Notes: generated by a model not told the origin, from the sequence alone. DNA of 64,000 bases from Calothrix brevissima NIES-22 (GCF_002367995.1 NZ_AP018207.1:3967083-4031082); one strand, 5' to 3'. Counted from the first letter of the stretch, positions 29,216-38,639 are shown. A program made the numbers and translations.

Positions 29216-29572
29216 TGTGCGCCAGCTTTATCATTTACACATATTCGGTACTCATTTTTAAATTTTTGGTAAAGAGAAATTGCGATCGCTTTCTCATTTA
29301 TCTAAATCAAGTACTCATTTTCTTGTTTTTAGTAGGCAAAAAGCTATTTCACCTACTCATTAAGCCTTAACGAGTTCTTATTTTAGTGTTTTCCGCAAAT
29401 AAAATCCTATTTCACCTACTCAAAAAGCCATATCACTTACTCGTTTCGGTAAATCGCGCACTCATTTTAGTGTTTTCCGCAAGTGAAAAGGTATATCGCT
29501 TACTCGTTTAGGTATATTGCGTACTCATTTTAGTGTTTTCCGCAGATAAAAAAGTATATTGCTTGCTCAAAA
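29216..29572. repeat. Degenerate 21-bp tandem array, 17 units
   Basis: Starts one base after the stop codon of the response regulator and runs 357 bp (17 x 21). Typical units end in tactcattt or tactcgttt, and tagtgttttccgca marks three units at 29383, 29467 and 29530, spaced 84 and 63 bp (4 x 21 and 3 x 21). The units are diverged but the phase is kept. Stops in each frame I tried on both strands make it non-coding. Confidence 0.75.
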
Positions 29573-30150
29573 ATGGTGCTGTTTGACAAGAAGCGGTTGT
29601 GTAGCTAGGCTTTGTTGTTTTTTGTGATGCTTAGGTTGGGCTACGCCTACGCATTTATTTTTAAAATAAATTGGATAAATACAAAACACTAATACATCAT
29701 AGATTTCGCGTAGGGGCATGGCAATGCCCATTGGTGTCAACTTAAGTTCAAACGCTTACCCAACAAATCGCCCACAGGCTGTAAGCCTGTGGGCTAACGC
29801 TACAAAGCCCACCTTTGTGGGCTAAGAAAATTTAGCCCACAAAGGTGGGCTTTGTTCAATTAGCCGCACCCTTACAGGGTGACGGCGGTTTATTGGGTAA
29901 GTGAGGGGTTGGGGATGAGGATAAAACTTTGTCAACCAAAAGGGTTTCACGTTAAGTTGACACCAATGGGCAATGCCATGCCCAAAATGTTGGGTTTCGT
30001 CCCTCAACCCAACCTACGCAGGTTAGGCTTTTTGACGCTAACTGAACCTTATTGTTATATATTTTAGGGGTTTAACATTGCTCAACCCCTAAGAATTTAT
30101 CTATTTAATTAGTAATAAATGTAAGTTAATACGGATATTTTTTCGATTTT
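29573..30150. other. Gene-free region downstream of the 21-bp array
   Basis: Contains the inverted-repeat element at 29714-29983 and the tgggtttcgtccctcaa...ccaacctacg repeat at about 29990-30030. No supported gene. Confidence 0.5.
29714..29983. mobile_element. MITE-like element with 32-bp terminal inverted repeats and nested hairpins
   Basis: Ends 29714-29745 and 29952-29983 are complementary at 31 of 32 positions (containing ggtgtcaactta). Inside are strong palindromes: cccacaggc / gcctgtggg, and a long hairpin in which aaagcccacctttgtgggct pairs with its complement around 29804-29853. About 270 bp, no coding capacity. A related but shorter element with the same gtgtcaacttaa ends is at 36366-36552. 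Confidence 0.65.
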
Positions 30151-30648
30151 TTAGAAGTCCTTGCCAAAACTATCATCATGAAAATGAGCGTCAAAATCAA
30201 AATTTACTTGCTGTTGTTCGGGTATTTTAACTAATAGTAAAGCTCCACCAACTACCACAAAAATTGACCCGATGCCAGTAAATATAGCCGGAAAACCCCA
30301 CAGTGTAAACCAAGAGTTTTCTCTAGCAGCATTGGGTTGTTGTGGGTTGTATAATATGTTTATTGACTGACCCTGAGAATAACTTGGTGGATTGCTACCT
30401 GTATCTGATTCAAATATCGTTTCTTCACCAGAGGCTGGTGTAAATTTGACAACTGGATAGTAAAAGTATGATATGCGTCCCTTATTATCTCTTGATGAAC
30501 GTCTGACTACATCAACTACTGTTCCTTGTGTTTGGATGGATGAAGCCATAAAAGAGCGGGTATTTAATGCATCGACAACACCTATAACACTACATAAGGT
30601 ACCCATACCAGCCATAACCGAACCAATAAACTTAACAACTTTACTCAT
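30151..30648 (-). CDS. DUF3592 family membrane protein
   Basis: 165 residues, two membrane segments (about 7-27 and 115-142) flanking a beta-rich domain (QTQGTVVDVVRRSS... YYPVVKFTPASGEETIFESDTGSNPPSYSQGQSINILYNPQ, abbreviated), the DUF3592 pattern. C-terminal tail is His/Asp-rich (DFDAHFHDDSF). Function unknown; membrane-located. Single gene between the response regulator and the histidine kinase. Confidence 0.8.
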   Translation of the reverse strand: MSKVVKFIGSVMAGMGTLCSVIGVVDALNTRSFMASSIQTQGTVVDVVRRSSRDNKGRISYFYYPVVKFTPASGEETIFESDTGSNPPSYSQGQSINILYNPQQPNAARENSWFTLWGFPAIFTGIGSIFVVVGGALLLVKIPEQQQVNFDFDAHFHDDSFGKDF

Positions 30649-30747
30649 AGAATTTGTTGAGCTTGTAACATATTTACTTAACTACTGCATAACTTAGGGA
30701 TTAATCGGGGAAAAGTAGGGGAGATTGCCAAAAACCTTTATTAAGAA

Positions 30748-33471
30748 ATGGCTATGACTGGGGAAACTATCGAGGAAATCCATCAATTACAGGCGATACT
30801 CAGCAAAATGCAACTTACCCTGGGAGCGATCGCGGATGCTGTAGTTTGGGTAGGCGCAGACCAAGCAGTACAATGGTGTAATGCCGCTTTTGCTCATTTG
30901 CTCAATCGCCAAGATAGGGACATCATTGGCTGGAGATTTGATGAACTCATAGTTTTGCAACAATCTCAACAACCCATAGCCTTAGAAGCATATCCCCATA
31001 TTTTGTTACATCAAGGAAAGTATGCAACGACAAACTATGAGGTAAAGCTAAAACAACAAACTTTTATCTGGCAAATTTCGGGTATTTATCCCACAGCAAA
31101 AGGCGATGCTACCGCCATAATAATTATTAGAGATATTACCCCAAATCAACCCATAGCAACAGCTTTAGAATCAAGTGCAGCAGAATTTTCCTTGATGATA
31201 GAAACTGCTAATGATTCCCTTAGCTGTAAACAAGCTCAAGCAGAATTAGAATCTTCTCTATCACTATTACAGGCAACTTTTGAATCAATTCATGATGGCA
31301 TATTAGCCGTTGATCGCCAGGGTAATATTGTTAGTTATAACTCCGTATTTTTGGAGATGTGGTCAATTCCTCCAGAACTGTTAGCAGAACCAGAACAAAG
31401 TAACCGTATTGCCTATCTTGCCAATCAATTAAAACATCCAACGGAATTTTTAGAGCAAGTTAAACAACTATATAATACTCCCGAAGCTAATAGTTACGAT
31501 TTTTTAGAATTTAAAGATGGAAGAATATTTGAGCGTTATTCTTGCCCCCAAAAATTAGGCGATAATATTTTCGGTAGAGTTTGGATATTTCGCGATATTA
31601 CCTCCCCCAAACTAGCAGAAGAAGCCCTGAGACGCAGCGAACAAAAATACCGCAATATCTTTGAAAATTCCTTAGTCGGTATCGGACGCAGTCGCCTAGA
31701 AGATGGATTATTTTTAGAAATTAACCAACCATGTGCAGAAATTATTGGTTATAGTAACATTGCTGATTTAGTTGGTAAACGCTACGCACCAGAATTTCAG
31801 GTAAATCCAGATGCGCGCGCTGCTTTATTCGCTGAAATTCAACAGCATGGAGAAGTACGTAATTATGAAATTCAATTACGCCGCCAAGATGGGGAACTGA
31901 GATGGGGATTGATGTCAGCTCGCCCCAACTTAGAAGAAGCCTGCTTAGAGTTTATGATTGTGGATATTAGCGATCGCAAACAAGCCGAACAAGCACTGTT
32001 ATGTGCCAAAGAAGCCGCAGAAGCCGCCAACCGTGCCAAAAGTACATTTTTGGCAAATATGAGTCACGAACTACGTACCCCATTAAATGCCATTCTCGGT
32101 TTTGCTCAGTTAATGGAACGAGACACCAGCCTCAACGATAAACAGCGCCAATCCCTAGCAACAATTAATCGCAGTGGCGAACACCTACTGAATTTAATCA
32201 ACGATGTCTTGGATATGTCAAAAATCGAAGCCGGACGCATCGTTTTACATTGCGAACCTTTCGACATGCATCAATTATTACAAACTATTCAAGACATGTT
32301 TCAAATCCGAGCCAGGGCAAAGCAACTGTCGCTGAGATTTGAAATTGCCGATAATATACCCCGTTATATCAATGCAGATGAAGGTAAATTACGTCAGGTA
32401 CTCATAAATTTATTAGGTAATGCAGTTAAATTTACACAAAAAGGTACAGTAAATTTACGTGCCACTGCGGAAATGCGCAGACTAGATAATCAGCAACAGC
32501 AAAGCTGCATTCTTTATTTTGAAATTCAAGATACTGGCAGGGGTATTGCCCCAGAAGATATAGACAAATTATTTCAGCCCTTCGTCCAAAGTAGCAGTAA
32601 CCAAGCTATTGAAGGCACAGGTTTAGGGCTAGCTATCAGCCGTCAATTTATCCGGTTAATGGGAGGCGATATTAACTGTAGCAGCAACTTAGGACAGGGT
32701 TCAACTTTTCGCTTTCACCTCCTAGTTACTTTAGCTGAAGCTGGGCAACAACCACCGCAATTCACTACAGGTAAAGTAATTGGCTTAGTCGAGGCACAAC
32801 CAACTTATAGAATTTTAGTAGTAGATGATGCCCCAAATAACCAAGAGATTATCGTTCAATTATTAAGCCAAGTTGGTTTTCAAGTCTCCTGCGCCAACAA
32901 TGGGCAAGAAGCGATCGCACTTTGGCAAACTTGGCAACCCCATGTCATATTTATGGATATGCGGATGCCCGTGATGGATGGCTATACAGCTACCAAAGAA
33001 ATTAGAAATCAAGCGCAAGGTAAAGAAAATCAAACTATTATTATTGCTCTTACAGCCAGCGCCTTTGAAGAAGAAAAATCAACTATCCTCGCCGCCGGTT
33101 GTAACGACTTAATCCGCAAACCCTTTCGAGAACAGCTAATTTTCGATAAACTTGCCGAACATTTAGGAGTAAATTACCTATACGCCGAAAACAGCAATTC
33201 CCCAGATCCAGATGAAGCGCAAAATTACCCAACTCCTGCTGCTTCTACCCTACGCGCATCTTTAAACATGATGCCAGATACATGGATTGCAGAACTTTAT
33301 CAAGCGGCTAATGAAGTAGATGGCGATCGCATTTTCCAACTCATAGAACAAATCCCCCCATCTCAAGCCATCTTAGCCAGAGAACTCACAAACTTAAACC
33401 GTCGCTTCTGCTTTGATGAAATTATCGAAATCATGGGCATTGGGCATGGGGCAGACAACCCACAATTGTAG
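30748..33471 (+). CDS. Hybrid sensor histidine kinase: PAS x3 - HisKA - HATPase - REC
   Basis: 907 residues without membrane segments, so a cytoplasmic sensor. Three PAS-like domains (about 20-130, 170-290 and 295-410, the last ending in a PAC-like segment), dimerization/phosphoacceptor domain with His440 in MSHELRTP, ATPase domain with GNAVKFTQKG and DTGRGIAPEDI and GTGLGLAIS, then a receiver (about 685-800) with Asp737 in MDMRMP. The domain order is typical of cyanobacterial hybrid kinases. A degenerate C-terminal extension of about 90 residues follows and could be an HPt-like tail. Signal unknown. Confidence 0.92.
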   Translation: MAMTGETIEEIHQLQAILSKMQLTLGAIADAVVWVGADQAVQWCNAAFAHLLNRQDRDIIGWRFDELIVLQQSQQPIALEAYPHILLHQGKYATTNYEVKLKQQTFIWQISGIYPTAKGDATAIIIIRDITPNQPIATALESSAAEFSLMIETANDSLSCKQAQAELESSLSLLQATFESIHDGILAVDRQGNIVSYNSVFLEMWSIPPELLAEPEQSNRIAYLANQLKHPTEFLEQVKQLYNTPEANSYDFLEFKDGRIFERYSCPQKLGDNIFGRVWIFRDITSPKLAEEALRRSEQKYRNIFENSLVGIGRSRLEDGLFLEINQPCAEIIGYSNIADLVGKRYAPEFQVNPDARAALFAEIQQHGEVRNYEIQLRRQDGELRWGLMSARPNLEEACLEFMIVDISDRKQAEQALLCAKEAAEAANRAKSTFLANMSHELRTPLNAILGFAQLMERDTSLNDKQRQSLATINRSGEHLLNLINDVLDMSKIEAGRIVLHCEPFDMHQLLQTIQDMFQIRARAKQLSLRFEIADNIPRYINADEGKLRQVLINLLGNAVKFTQKGTVNLRATAEMRRLDNQQQQSCILYFEIQDTGRGIAPEDIDKLFQPFVQSSSNQAIEGTGLGLAISRQFIRLMGGDINCSSNLGQGSTFRFHLLVTLAEAGQQPPQFTTGKVIGLVEAQPTYRILVVDDAPNNQEIIVQLLSQVGFQVSCANNGQEAIALWQTWQPHVIFMDMRMPVMDGYTATKEIRNQAQGKENQTIIIALTASAFEEEKSTILAAGCNDLIRKPFREQLIFDKLAEHLGVNYLYAENSNSPDPDEAQNYPTPAASTLRASLNMMPDTWIAELYQAANEVDGDRIFQLIEQIPPSQAILARELTNLNRRFCFDEIIEIMGIGHGADNPQL

Positions 33472-33510
33472 AGACGCGATTCATCGCGTCTAAAGATTCA
33501 TCGCGTCTCT
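33470..33510. repeat. Copies of the gacgcgattcatcgcgtc palindrome
   Basis: Two adjacent copies directly after the kinase stop codon, the second continuing as attcatcgcgtctct; a third copy (attcatcgcgtctct) is on the far side of the MITE copy at 33512-33637. Confidence 0.7.
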
Positions 33511-33511
33511 A

Positions 33512-33637
33512 GGGACATCCAATTTTTTAAATACCCAATAAATTTGTAGTGCGCGCGTCTCGCTCGCTGATGTTTAAAAGCGAGCAAGATGCTCGCACTA
33601 CTAGGAAATATGGGTAATTTATTTTTTGTAAGTCCCC
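33512..33637. mobile_element. MITE family 1, copy A
   Basis: About 126 bp bounded by gggacatcc and agtcccc with TA on both sides. The interior has gtagtgcgcgcgtctcgctcgc, a hairpin whose other arm is gcgagcaagatgctcgcac. The same sequence recurs at 41553-41706, 60496-60619 and 61868-61991. No coding capacity. Confidence 0.75.
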
Positions 33638-33702
33638 TATAGATTCATCGCGTCTCTACCCTGGATCTCGCTTTAGAGGAACTCCCACACAGGGAAAACT
33701 CC

Positions 33703-33972
33703 TCACTTTCTGAGAAGTCGCAGAATTTGGTACTTGTCTATCGTAAAAACCTGGCTCATAGCCCTTTTACTCACCCGATTCATTGGTACTTGACAATCCA
33801 AATTTTCCACTTCTACCCGATTTCTCACATCTACAGCATCAATCTGCTGATTAAACATGTGATTGTTATCCGAGTTAACTCTCAATTGGAAAGCAGACAT
33901 CGGCCACACAAAATACCCAATAACGCTGAGAGTAATAATAGCCGGCAGAAGGTGAGTTTTTGTGGGTAGCAT
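33703..33972 (-). CDS. Small exported or membrane-anchored protein of unknown function
   Basis: 89 residues from the ATG at 33972, which has AAGGA at good spacing; a longer frame to 34056 is open but lacks support. The N-terminus MLPTKTHLLPAIITLSVIGYF is a signal-anchor-like hydrophobic stretch, followed by a mainly polar tail with no known motif. I do not recognise the family. Moderate confidence that it is a real gene. Confidence 0.5.
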   Translation of the reverse strand: MLPTKTHLLPAIITLSVIGYFVWPMSAFQLRVNSDNNHMFNQQIDAVDVRNRVEVENLDCQVPMNRVSKRAMSQVFTIDKYQILRLLRK

Positions 33973-34165
33973 CTGATTATCCTTCCTACAAACTCTAGTA
34001 ATACGCTGTTCTCTAAAACACACTTTTGTCAGGTTACTTTGTAGAGTAAAAAACAATCGGGTAAAACTAGGGGAGATTCAGGAGCATATATATAGATAGC
34101 AGGGAGTAGGAGCAGGGAGCAGGAGGATAATTATCTGTAGCCGGGATTGAGAAAAATAGTATAAT

Positions 34166-34203
34166 CCCATGCCCAATGCCCAATGCCCAATGCCCAATGC
34201 CCC
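34166..34203. repeat. Seven-base tandem repeat (cccaatg)
   Basis: Five copies just before the start codon of the following kinase gene. The ATGs inside it create false in-frame starts for that gene. Confidence 0.8.
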
Positions 34204-34213
34204 TATTCCCACC

Positions 34214-35749
34214 ATGACTAACCAGCCAGCCAACTCTCCCAAAGCAGATATCCTGGTAATCGATGACACACCAGAAAATCTCAATCTCCTATCTAGTATG
34301 CTGACTGCCCAGGGTTACAAAGTTCGCAGTGTAACTAAAGGCACAACTGGATTACGCGGAGCCGCCGCCGCACCCCCAGACTTAATTTTGCTGGATGTGA
34401 ATATGCCAGAAATGAACGGTTATGAAGTATGTCAACAACTCAAGACAAATCCCCTCACCCGTGAAATTCCCGTAATTTTTATTAGCGCTTTAGGGGATGT
34501 ACTCGATAAAGTCAAAGCCTTTGCGGTTGGGGGAGTAGACTATATAACCAAACCGTTTCAGGTAGAAGAAGTATTAGCGAGAATTCAAAATCATCTCACC
34601 ATTCGCCAACTGCAAACCCAGCTACAACAGCAAAACGCCAAATTACAGCAGGAAATCAAAGAACGCCAACAAGCAGAAGAGAAATTTAGCAAAGCATTTC
34701 GTTCTAGCCCCAATCCAATTGCGATCGCTACAATTCAAGAAGGGCGTTTTATTGATATTAATCCCTGCTTCTTGACAATGAGCGGTTACAGTTTAGAAGA
34801 AGTAATTGGACATACCGCCGATGATCTGCATTTAGGAAACGCAGCCGAATCGCTCACGCAAACAATCCAAATGTTGCCGCAAACAGGTTCTTTATACAAT
34901 CAAGAATTTGAATTTTTTACCAAATATTCAGAAACAAAAATTATTTTATTATCCATAGAATTAATTGATTTGGCAGGTGTAGAATGTGCCTTAATCATTG
35001 CCAATGATATTACCGAACGTAAACGTTTAGAAAACGAATTTATCTCTTTAGTCAGTCACGAATTACGTACACCCCTCACCTCAATTATGGGTGCATTAGA
35101 TATCTTAGGAGCGGATCAACTAGGAACTTTAAACAATCAAGGAAAGAAAGTTTTAACTATTGCCAGCAATAACACAGAAAGACTCATTCGTTTAGTTAAT
35201 GACATTCTCGATTTAGAACGAATGAAATCCGGTAAAGTCTTTATGAACAAAGTTAATTGTAACGCCGCCGAATTAATGATACAGGCGACAGAAGCCATGC
35301 AAGCAATGGCAGAAAAATCGCAAATTCAACTAATTGTTAATCCCTTAAATATAGAACTTAATGCCGACCCCGATAGATTGCTGCAAACCCTCACCAATTT
35401 ACTAAGTAATGCGATTAAATTTTCCGAACCTGGCGATACTATTTGGCTAAATGCCGAAGTGCAAAAAGATAATTTAATTTATGTTAAAAGTCTAGAGCAA
35501 AAATTCCCATCTCTGCTAATAAGCGTCCGAGATTGCGGCAGAGGAATTCCCGAAAGCCAATTACAAACAATCTTTGAACGCTTCCAGCAAGTAGACGCCT
35601 CCGACTCGCGTAAAAAAGGCGGTACAGGTTTAGGACTAGCCATTTGTCGCAACATCGTACAACAACATGACGGCAAAATTTGGGCAGAAAGCACACTAGG
35701 AGAAGGTAGCACCTTTTTCATTCGTCTACCATTAGCCAATAGTCAGTAG
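34214..35749 (+). CDS. Hybrid histidine kinase: REC-PAS-HisKA-HATPase
   Basis: 511 residues from the ATG at 34214; the frame is open upstream but that part is translated seven-base repeat, so this start is preferred. An N-terminal receiver (Asp61 in LDVNMPE, Lys at about 113) is followed by a coiled linker (LQQQNAKLQQEIKERQQAEE), one PAS domain (about 160-270), HisKA with His282 in VSHELRTP, and an ATPase domain with LLSNAIKFSEPG, DCGRGIPESQ and GTGLGLAIC. The arrangement with receiver first suggests it relays a signal from another kinase. The single-domain regulator downstream is a probable partner. Confidence 0.92.
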   Translation: MTNQPANSPKADILVIDDTPENLNLLSSMLTAQGYKVRSVTKGTTGLRGAAAAPPDLILLDVNMPEMNGYEVCQQLKTNPLTREIPVIFISALGDVLDKVKAFAVGGVDYITKPFQVEEVLARIQNHLTIRQLQTQLQQQNAKLQQEIKERQQAEEKFSKAFRSSPNPIAIATIQEGRFIDINPCFLTMSGYSLEEVIGHTADDLHLGNAAESLTQTIQMLPQTGSLYNQEFEFFTKYSETKIILLSIELIDLAGVECALIIANDITERKRLENEFISLVSHELRTPLTSIMGALDILGADQLGTLNNQGKKVLTIASNNTERLIRLVNDILDLERMKSGKVFMNKVNCNAAELMIQATEAMQAMAEKSQIQLIVNPLNIELNADPDRLLQTLTNLLSNAIKFSEPGDTIWLNAEVQKDNLIYVKSLEQKFPSLLISVRDCGRGIPESQLQTIFERFQQVDASDSRKKGGTGLGLAICRNIVQQHDGKIWAESTLGEGSTFFIRLPLANSQ

Positions 35750-35773
35750 AGACGCGATGAATCGCGTCTCTAC
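35746..35773. repeat. 28-bp palindrome starting at the kinase stop codon
   Basis: Arms gtagagacgcgat and atcgcgtctctac are perfectly complementary over 13 bases with a 2-base centre. It overlaps the TAG stop of the kinase. The same family as the palindromes at 584 and 33470. Confidence 0.7.
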
Positions 35774-35896
35774 AATTGTCATTTGTCCCCCTTGTCCCCC
35801 TTGTCTCCCTTGTCCCCCATCTTCCCCATCTCCCCGACTTTTCCCCGATTGATTGCTACAATCCCCTGAATTTGACATAAATGCCAGGTTTTTAAC

Positions 35897-36271
35897 ATGA
35901 GTCGAAAAATTTTGATTGTGGATGATGAAGAAGATGTGAGAGCGATCGCAACATTAGGGATAGAATTAAGTGCCGAATGGAACATATTCACCGCCGCATC
36001 TGGTAAAGAAGCCTTAAATCAAGCCCTAATACATCAACCAGAAGTCATTTTGCTGGATATGATGATGCCCGATATGGATGGACGCACAACCCTACAACAA
36101 CTCAAGACAAATCCAGCCACCAGTCATATACCAGTAATTTTAGTGACCGCCAAATTTCAGGAATCCGAACCCGAAATCTTTGCCAACTTAGAAGTCGCCG
36201 CCATCTTTGCTAAACCCTTCCGCCCCCTACAACTAGCCAATCAAATCAGTAAAGTCCTCGGTTGGAATTAA
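35897..36271 (+). CDS. Single-domain response regulator (CheY-like receiver)
   Basis: 124 residues, one receiver domain: acidic pair DDEED at the N-terminus, phosphoacceptor Asp54 in LDMMMPDMDG, Thr in LVTAK and Lys at about 105 (FAKPF). No output domain. It lies 148 bp after the hybrid kinase on the same strand and may take phosphate from it. Confidence 0.9.
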   Translation: MSRKILIVDDEEDVRAIATLGIELSAEWNIFTAASGKEALNQALIHQPEVILLDMMMPDMDGRTTLQQLKTNPATSHIPVILVTAKFQESEPEIFANLEVAAIFAKPFRPLQLANQISKVLGWN

Positions 36272-36716
36272 CAAAATAACATCCCAACTTTTACCAATTC
36301 AATATTTTCCATCAAGTATTTTATATCACCTTAAATCCCCCACTGTAGGGGCAGGGTATCCTGCATTGGTGTCAACTTAACGCGAAACCCGCTTGGCGAC
36401 AACGTTTTGCCCTCACCCCCAGCCCCTCTCCCAGCAGGAGAGGGGAGCAAGAGATTTAATTCCCCTTCTCCTGGGGGAGAAGGGGTGAGGGGATGAGGGC
36501 GAAGGTTTTTGTACAACACGCGCCGTGTATAGCTTTTAGCTTAAGTTGACACGTATGGATCTCCCCGCCCTCAAAGTCTTCCCTGCACCCCCTTGAGTTT
36601 GCCAAAGACATCACCAAAAATTTGCGCATCTTTACGGTAATATATATGTACTATAAAATTACCACAGCTAATGTACACCCCCTGAATACATTGCCCAATG
36701 CCCCATGCCCCATACC
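36272..36716. other. Gene-free region with an inverted-repeat element
   Basis: Contains the second ggtgtcaacttaa element and a GC-rich hairpin, plus a short seven-base-like repeat near 36690-36715. No supported gene. Confidence 0.5.
36366..36552. mobile_element. MITE family 2, second copy, with internal hairpin
   Basis: Ends gtgtcaacttaa (36369-36380) and ttaagttgacac (36541-36552) are perfectly complementary over 12 bases. The interior carries the common ccctcaccccc...ggggtgaggg hairpin (about 36411-36500). It shares its ends with the element at 29714-29983 but has a different interior. Confidence 0.55.
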
Positions 36717-37028
36717 CTATTTAATTTGACTCACCATCAATACCAACGCCACCATACCCAAACTAGCCATTAATCCAGAAGGCATGAATTTGCGTGTTTT
36801 AGCCAGCCGCAAGCAAAAGAAAACCACCAAAGCAGCCGTTACCACAGTAGCCAGCAATAAACCCCACAACTGACCATTTAATTGCATAACACCTGCAAAA
36901 ACTATCAACAAGCCGCTAATACTACCGCTAATTAGTGAAACCTTACTCTGAGCTTGAACATAGCCCATAATGCCACCAATCAAAGCCAAAGTACCATAGA
37001 CAAAAGCGGCAAATATACCTAATGTCAT
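36717..37028 (-). CDS. TMEM14 family membrane protein
   Basis: 103 residues with four hydrophobic segments and the TMEM14 pattern (GTLALIGGIMGYVQAQSKVSL near the start, KFMPSGLMASLG near the end). In chloroplasts the relative FAX1 exports fatty acids; the bacterial role is not established. Single gene between the regulator and the DUF815 gene. Confidence 0.8.
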   Translation of the reverse strand: MTLGIFAAFVYGTLALIGGIMGYVQAQSKVSLISGSISGLLIVFAGVMQLNGQLWGLLLATVVTAALVVFFCLRLAKTRKFMPSGLMASLGMVALVLMVSQIK

Positions 37029-37112
37029 TGTTAAAACCTATGTAGATTTTGACTTTGCAGCAAAGGTCACCGGACAATTTACCATAGCTTTGGAAGCTCA
37101 TCACCTAATTGA

Positions 37113-38480
37113 TTGATGGATAATCAAGCGATGTCTACGGTTAGCACCTCATCCTATGCCAAAATCCAGTTCCTCCAGCGCCAAGCTGCATCACTTTTAC
37201 TTTACCAGTCAGTTCTCCAAAGCGAAGTGGGGATAGCCTTTCTAGATTTGTTGCAAGCTATACGATACACTGATGCTGATGGCAGAGGATGCCTGCAAGC
37301 CTACGGCAATTACTTTCACGCCTTAGCTACAAAAAATCAAAATTGGGAAGACTACCTAATTAATCAAATTCTCATCACAGAAAATCCCTTTAGCAAGCTG
37401 GCGCAAACAGAAGAATTTGCAAACATCCCCAAGGCTTTAATCGCCGCCGCCCAACATGATTTACAAGTGTTGCAGAGTTTGTATGAATGTAGTACTGCAG
37501 CCTTAAGTGAGTTAGTACAAAACGCAGCCCATTTACCAGTTTCACCGATTGTTTGGTATAGAGAGCAAGATAAACTAGAATCAGAAACAAGCCTGAAATC
37601 TCAAGTGATTAACTCCCTACAACATACAGAAAATTGGGCTGATACTCTAGAAGATTTAGCAGCTTATTATCAACAATTTGGCACGGGTATATTTGCACAG
37701 TACCACGCTTTACGCTGGCAAAATGGGCAATTTATCGGCATTCAACATTCCGATCCAATTAAGCTTGATATATTGGCGGGGTATGAAATGCAGCGCGACA
37801 CATTATTAAAAAATACAGAGTTTTTACTATCAGGTAAGACTGCCCTTCATGTCTTACTTTACGGTAGTCGCGGTTCTGGTAAATCTTCTTTAGTCAAAGC
37901 TTTGCTGAATGAGTATAGTCACCGCAACCTGCGCTTAGTAGAAGTGACAAAATCAGAATTACAAGATTTACCCAAAATTGTCGAACAATTGCGCGGAGTC
38001 CCCCAGAAATTTATTATTTTTGTAGATGACCTTTCCTTTGAAGAAGATGACGATGCCTTTAAAGCCCTCAAAGTAGTTTTAGAAGGGAATTTAACCGCAA
38101 AACCCCAAAATGTGGTTGTTTATGCTACCTCTAATCGCCGCCACTTAATCCGCGAGTTTTACGCAGACAGACCCAATCCCAAAGACAAAGAAGAAATTCA
38201 TGTTTGGGATACCATGCAAGAAAAGCTATCTTTTAGCGATCGCTTTGGTTTAACCTTAACCTTTGAAGGAGCAGATCAAAAAACTTATCTACAAATTGTC
38301 CGGCATTTAGCAGCACAAGCAGAAATTGATATTAGTCAAGCAGATTTAGAGTATCAAGCATTACAATGGGCAACTCGTCACAATGGCCGCTCAGGTCGCA
38401 CAGCAAGGCAGTTTGTAGATTTTCTCCAAGCCGATTTATCAGTATTCGGCAATAAAAAACATACATCCATACCAGAATAA
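37113..38480 (+). CDS. DUF815 family P-loop ATPase
   Basis: 455 residues. The N-terminal 200 residues are helical with no motif I recognise. The ATPase part has Walker A GSRGSGKS (251-258) and Walker B FIIFVDDLSFEEDD (about 309-322), then YATSNRRHLIREF and a C-terminal HNGRSGRTARQFVDFL segment, the signature of DUF815 AAA+ proteins. Function unknown. It precedes the coiled-coil and BrxD-like genes on the same strand; whether they work together is uncertain because DUF815 proteins are widespread in cyanobacteria. Confidence 0.82.
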   Translation: MMDNQAMSTVSTSSYAKIQFLQRQAASLLLYQSVLQSEVGIAFLDLLQAIRYTDADGRGCLQAYGNYFHALATKNQNWEDYLINQILITENPFSKLAQTEEFANIPKALIAAAQHDLQVLQSLYECSTAALSELVQNAAHLPVSPIVWYREQDKLESETSLKSQVINSLQHTENWADTLEDLAAYYQQFGTGIFAQYHALRWQNGQFIGIQHSDPIKLDILAGYEMQRDTLLKNTEFLLSGKTALHVLLYGSRGSGKSSLVKALLNEYSHRNLRLVEVTKSELQDLPKIVEQLRGVPQKFIIFVDDLSFEEDDDAFKALKVVLEGNLTAKPQNVVVYATSNRRHLIREFYADRPNPKDKEEIHVWDTMQEKLSFSDRFGLTLTFEGADQKTYLQIVRHLAAQAEIDISQADLEYQALQWATRHNGRSGRTARQFVDFLQADLSVFGNKKHTSIPE

Positions 38481-38542
38481 CTAATTCCGTATCAATAAAC
38501 CAAACTAAGATTATGCAACCTAAATACACTTAAACCCCTTAC

Positions 38543-38602
38543 CAATGACAAATGACAAATGACAAATGACAAATGACAAATGACAAATGACAAATGACCA
38601 AT
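38543..38602. repeat. Seven-base tandem repeat (aatgaca)
   Basis: Eight direct copies of aatgaca between the DUF815 gene and the coiled-coil gene. STRR class. Confidence 0.85.
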
Positions 38603-38639
38603 CACAACCTCAGACTTTAAACAAACAAAGTGAGAGTTA

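Noticed and set aside
29216-29572. The 21-bp array as a CRISPR
   Set aside because: Repeats are contiguous, with no unique spacers and no cas genes; unit length is too short.
34169-34213. Repeat-coded N-terminal extension of the second histidine kinase
   Set aside because: The residues come from the seven-base repeat tract; the receiver domain starts right after the ATG at 34214.
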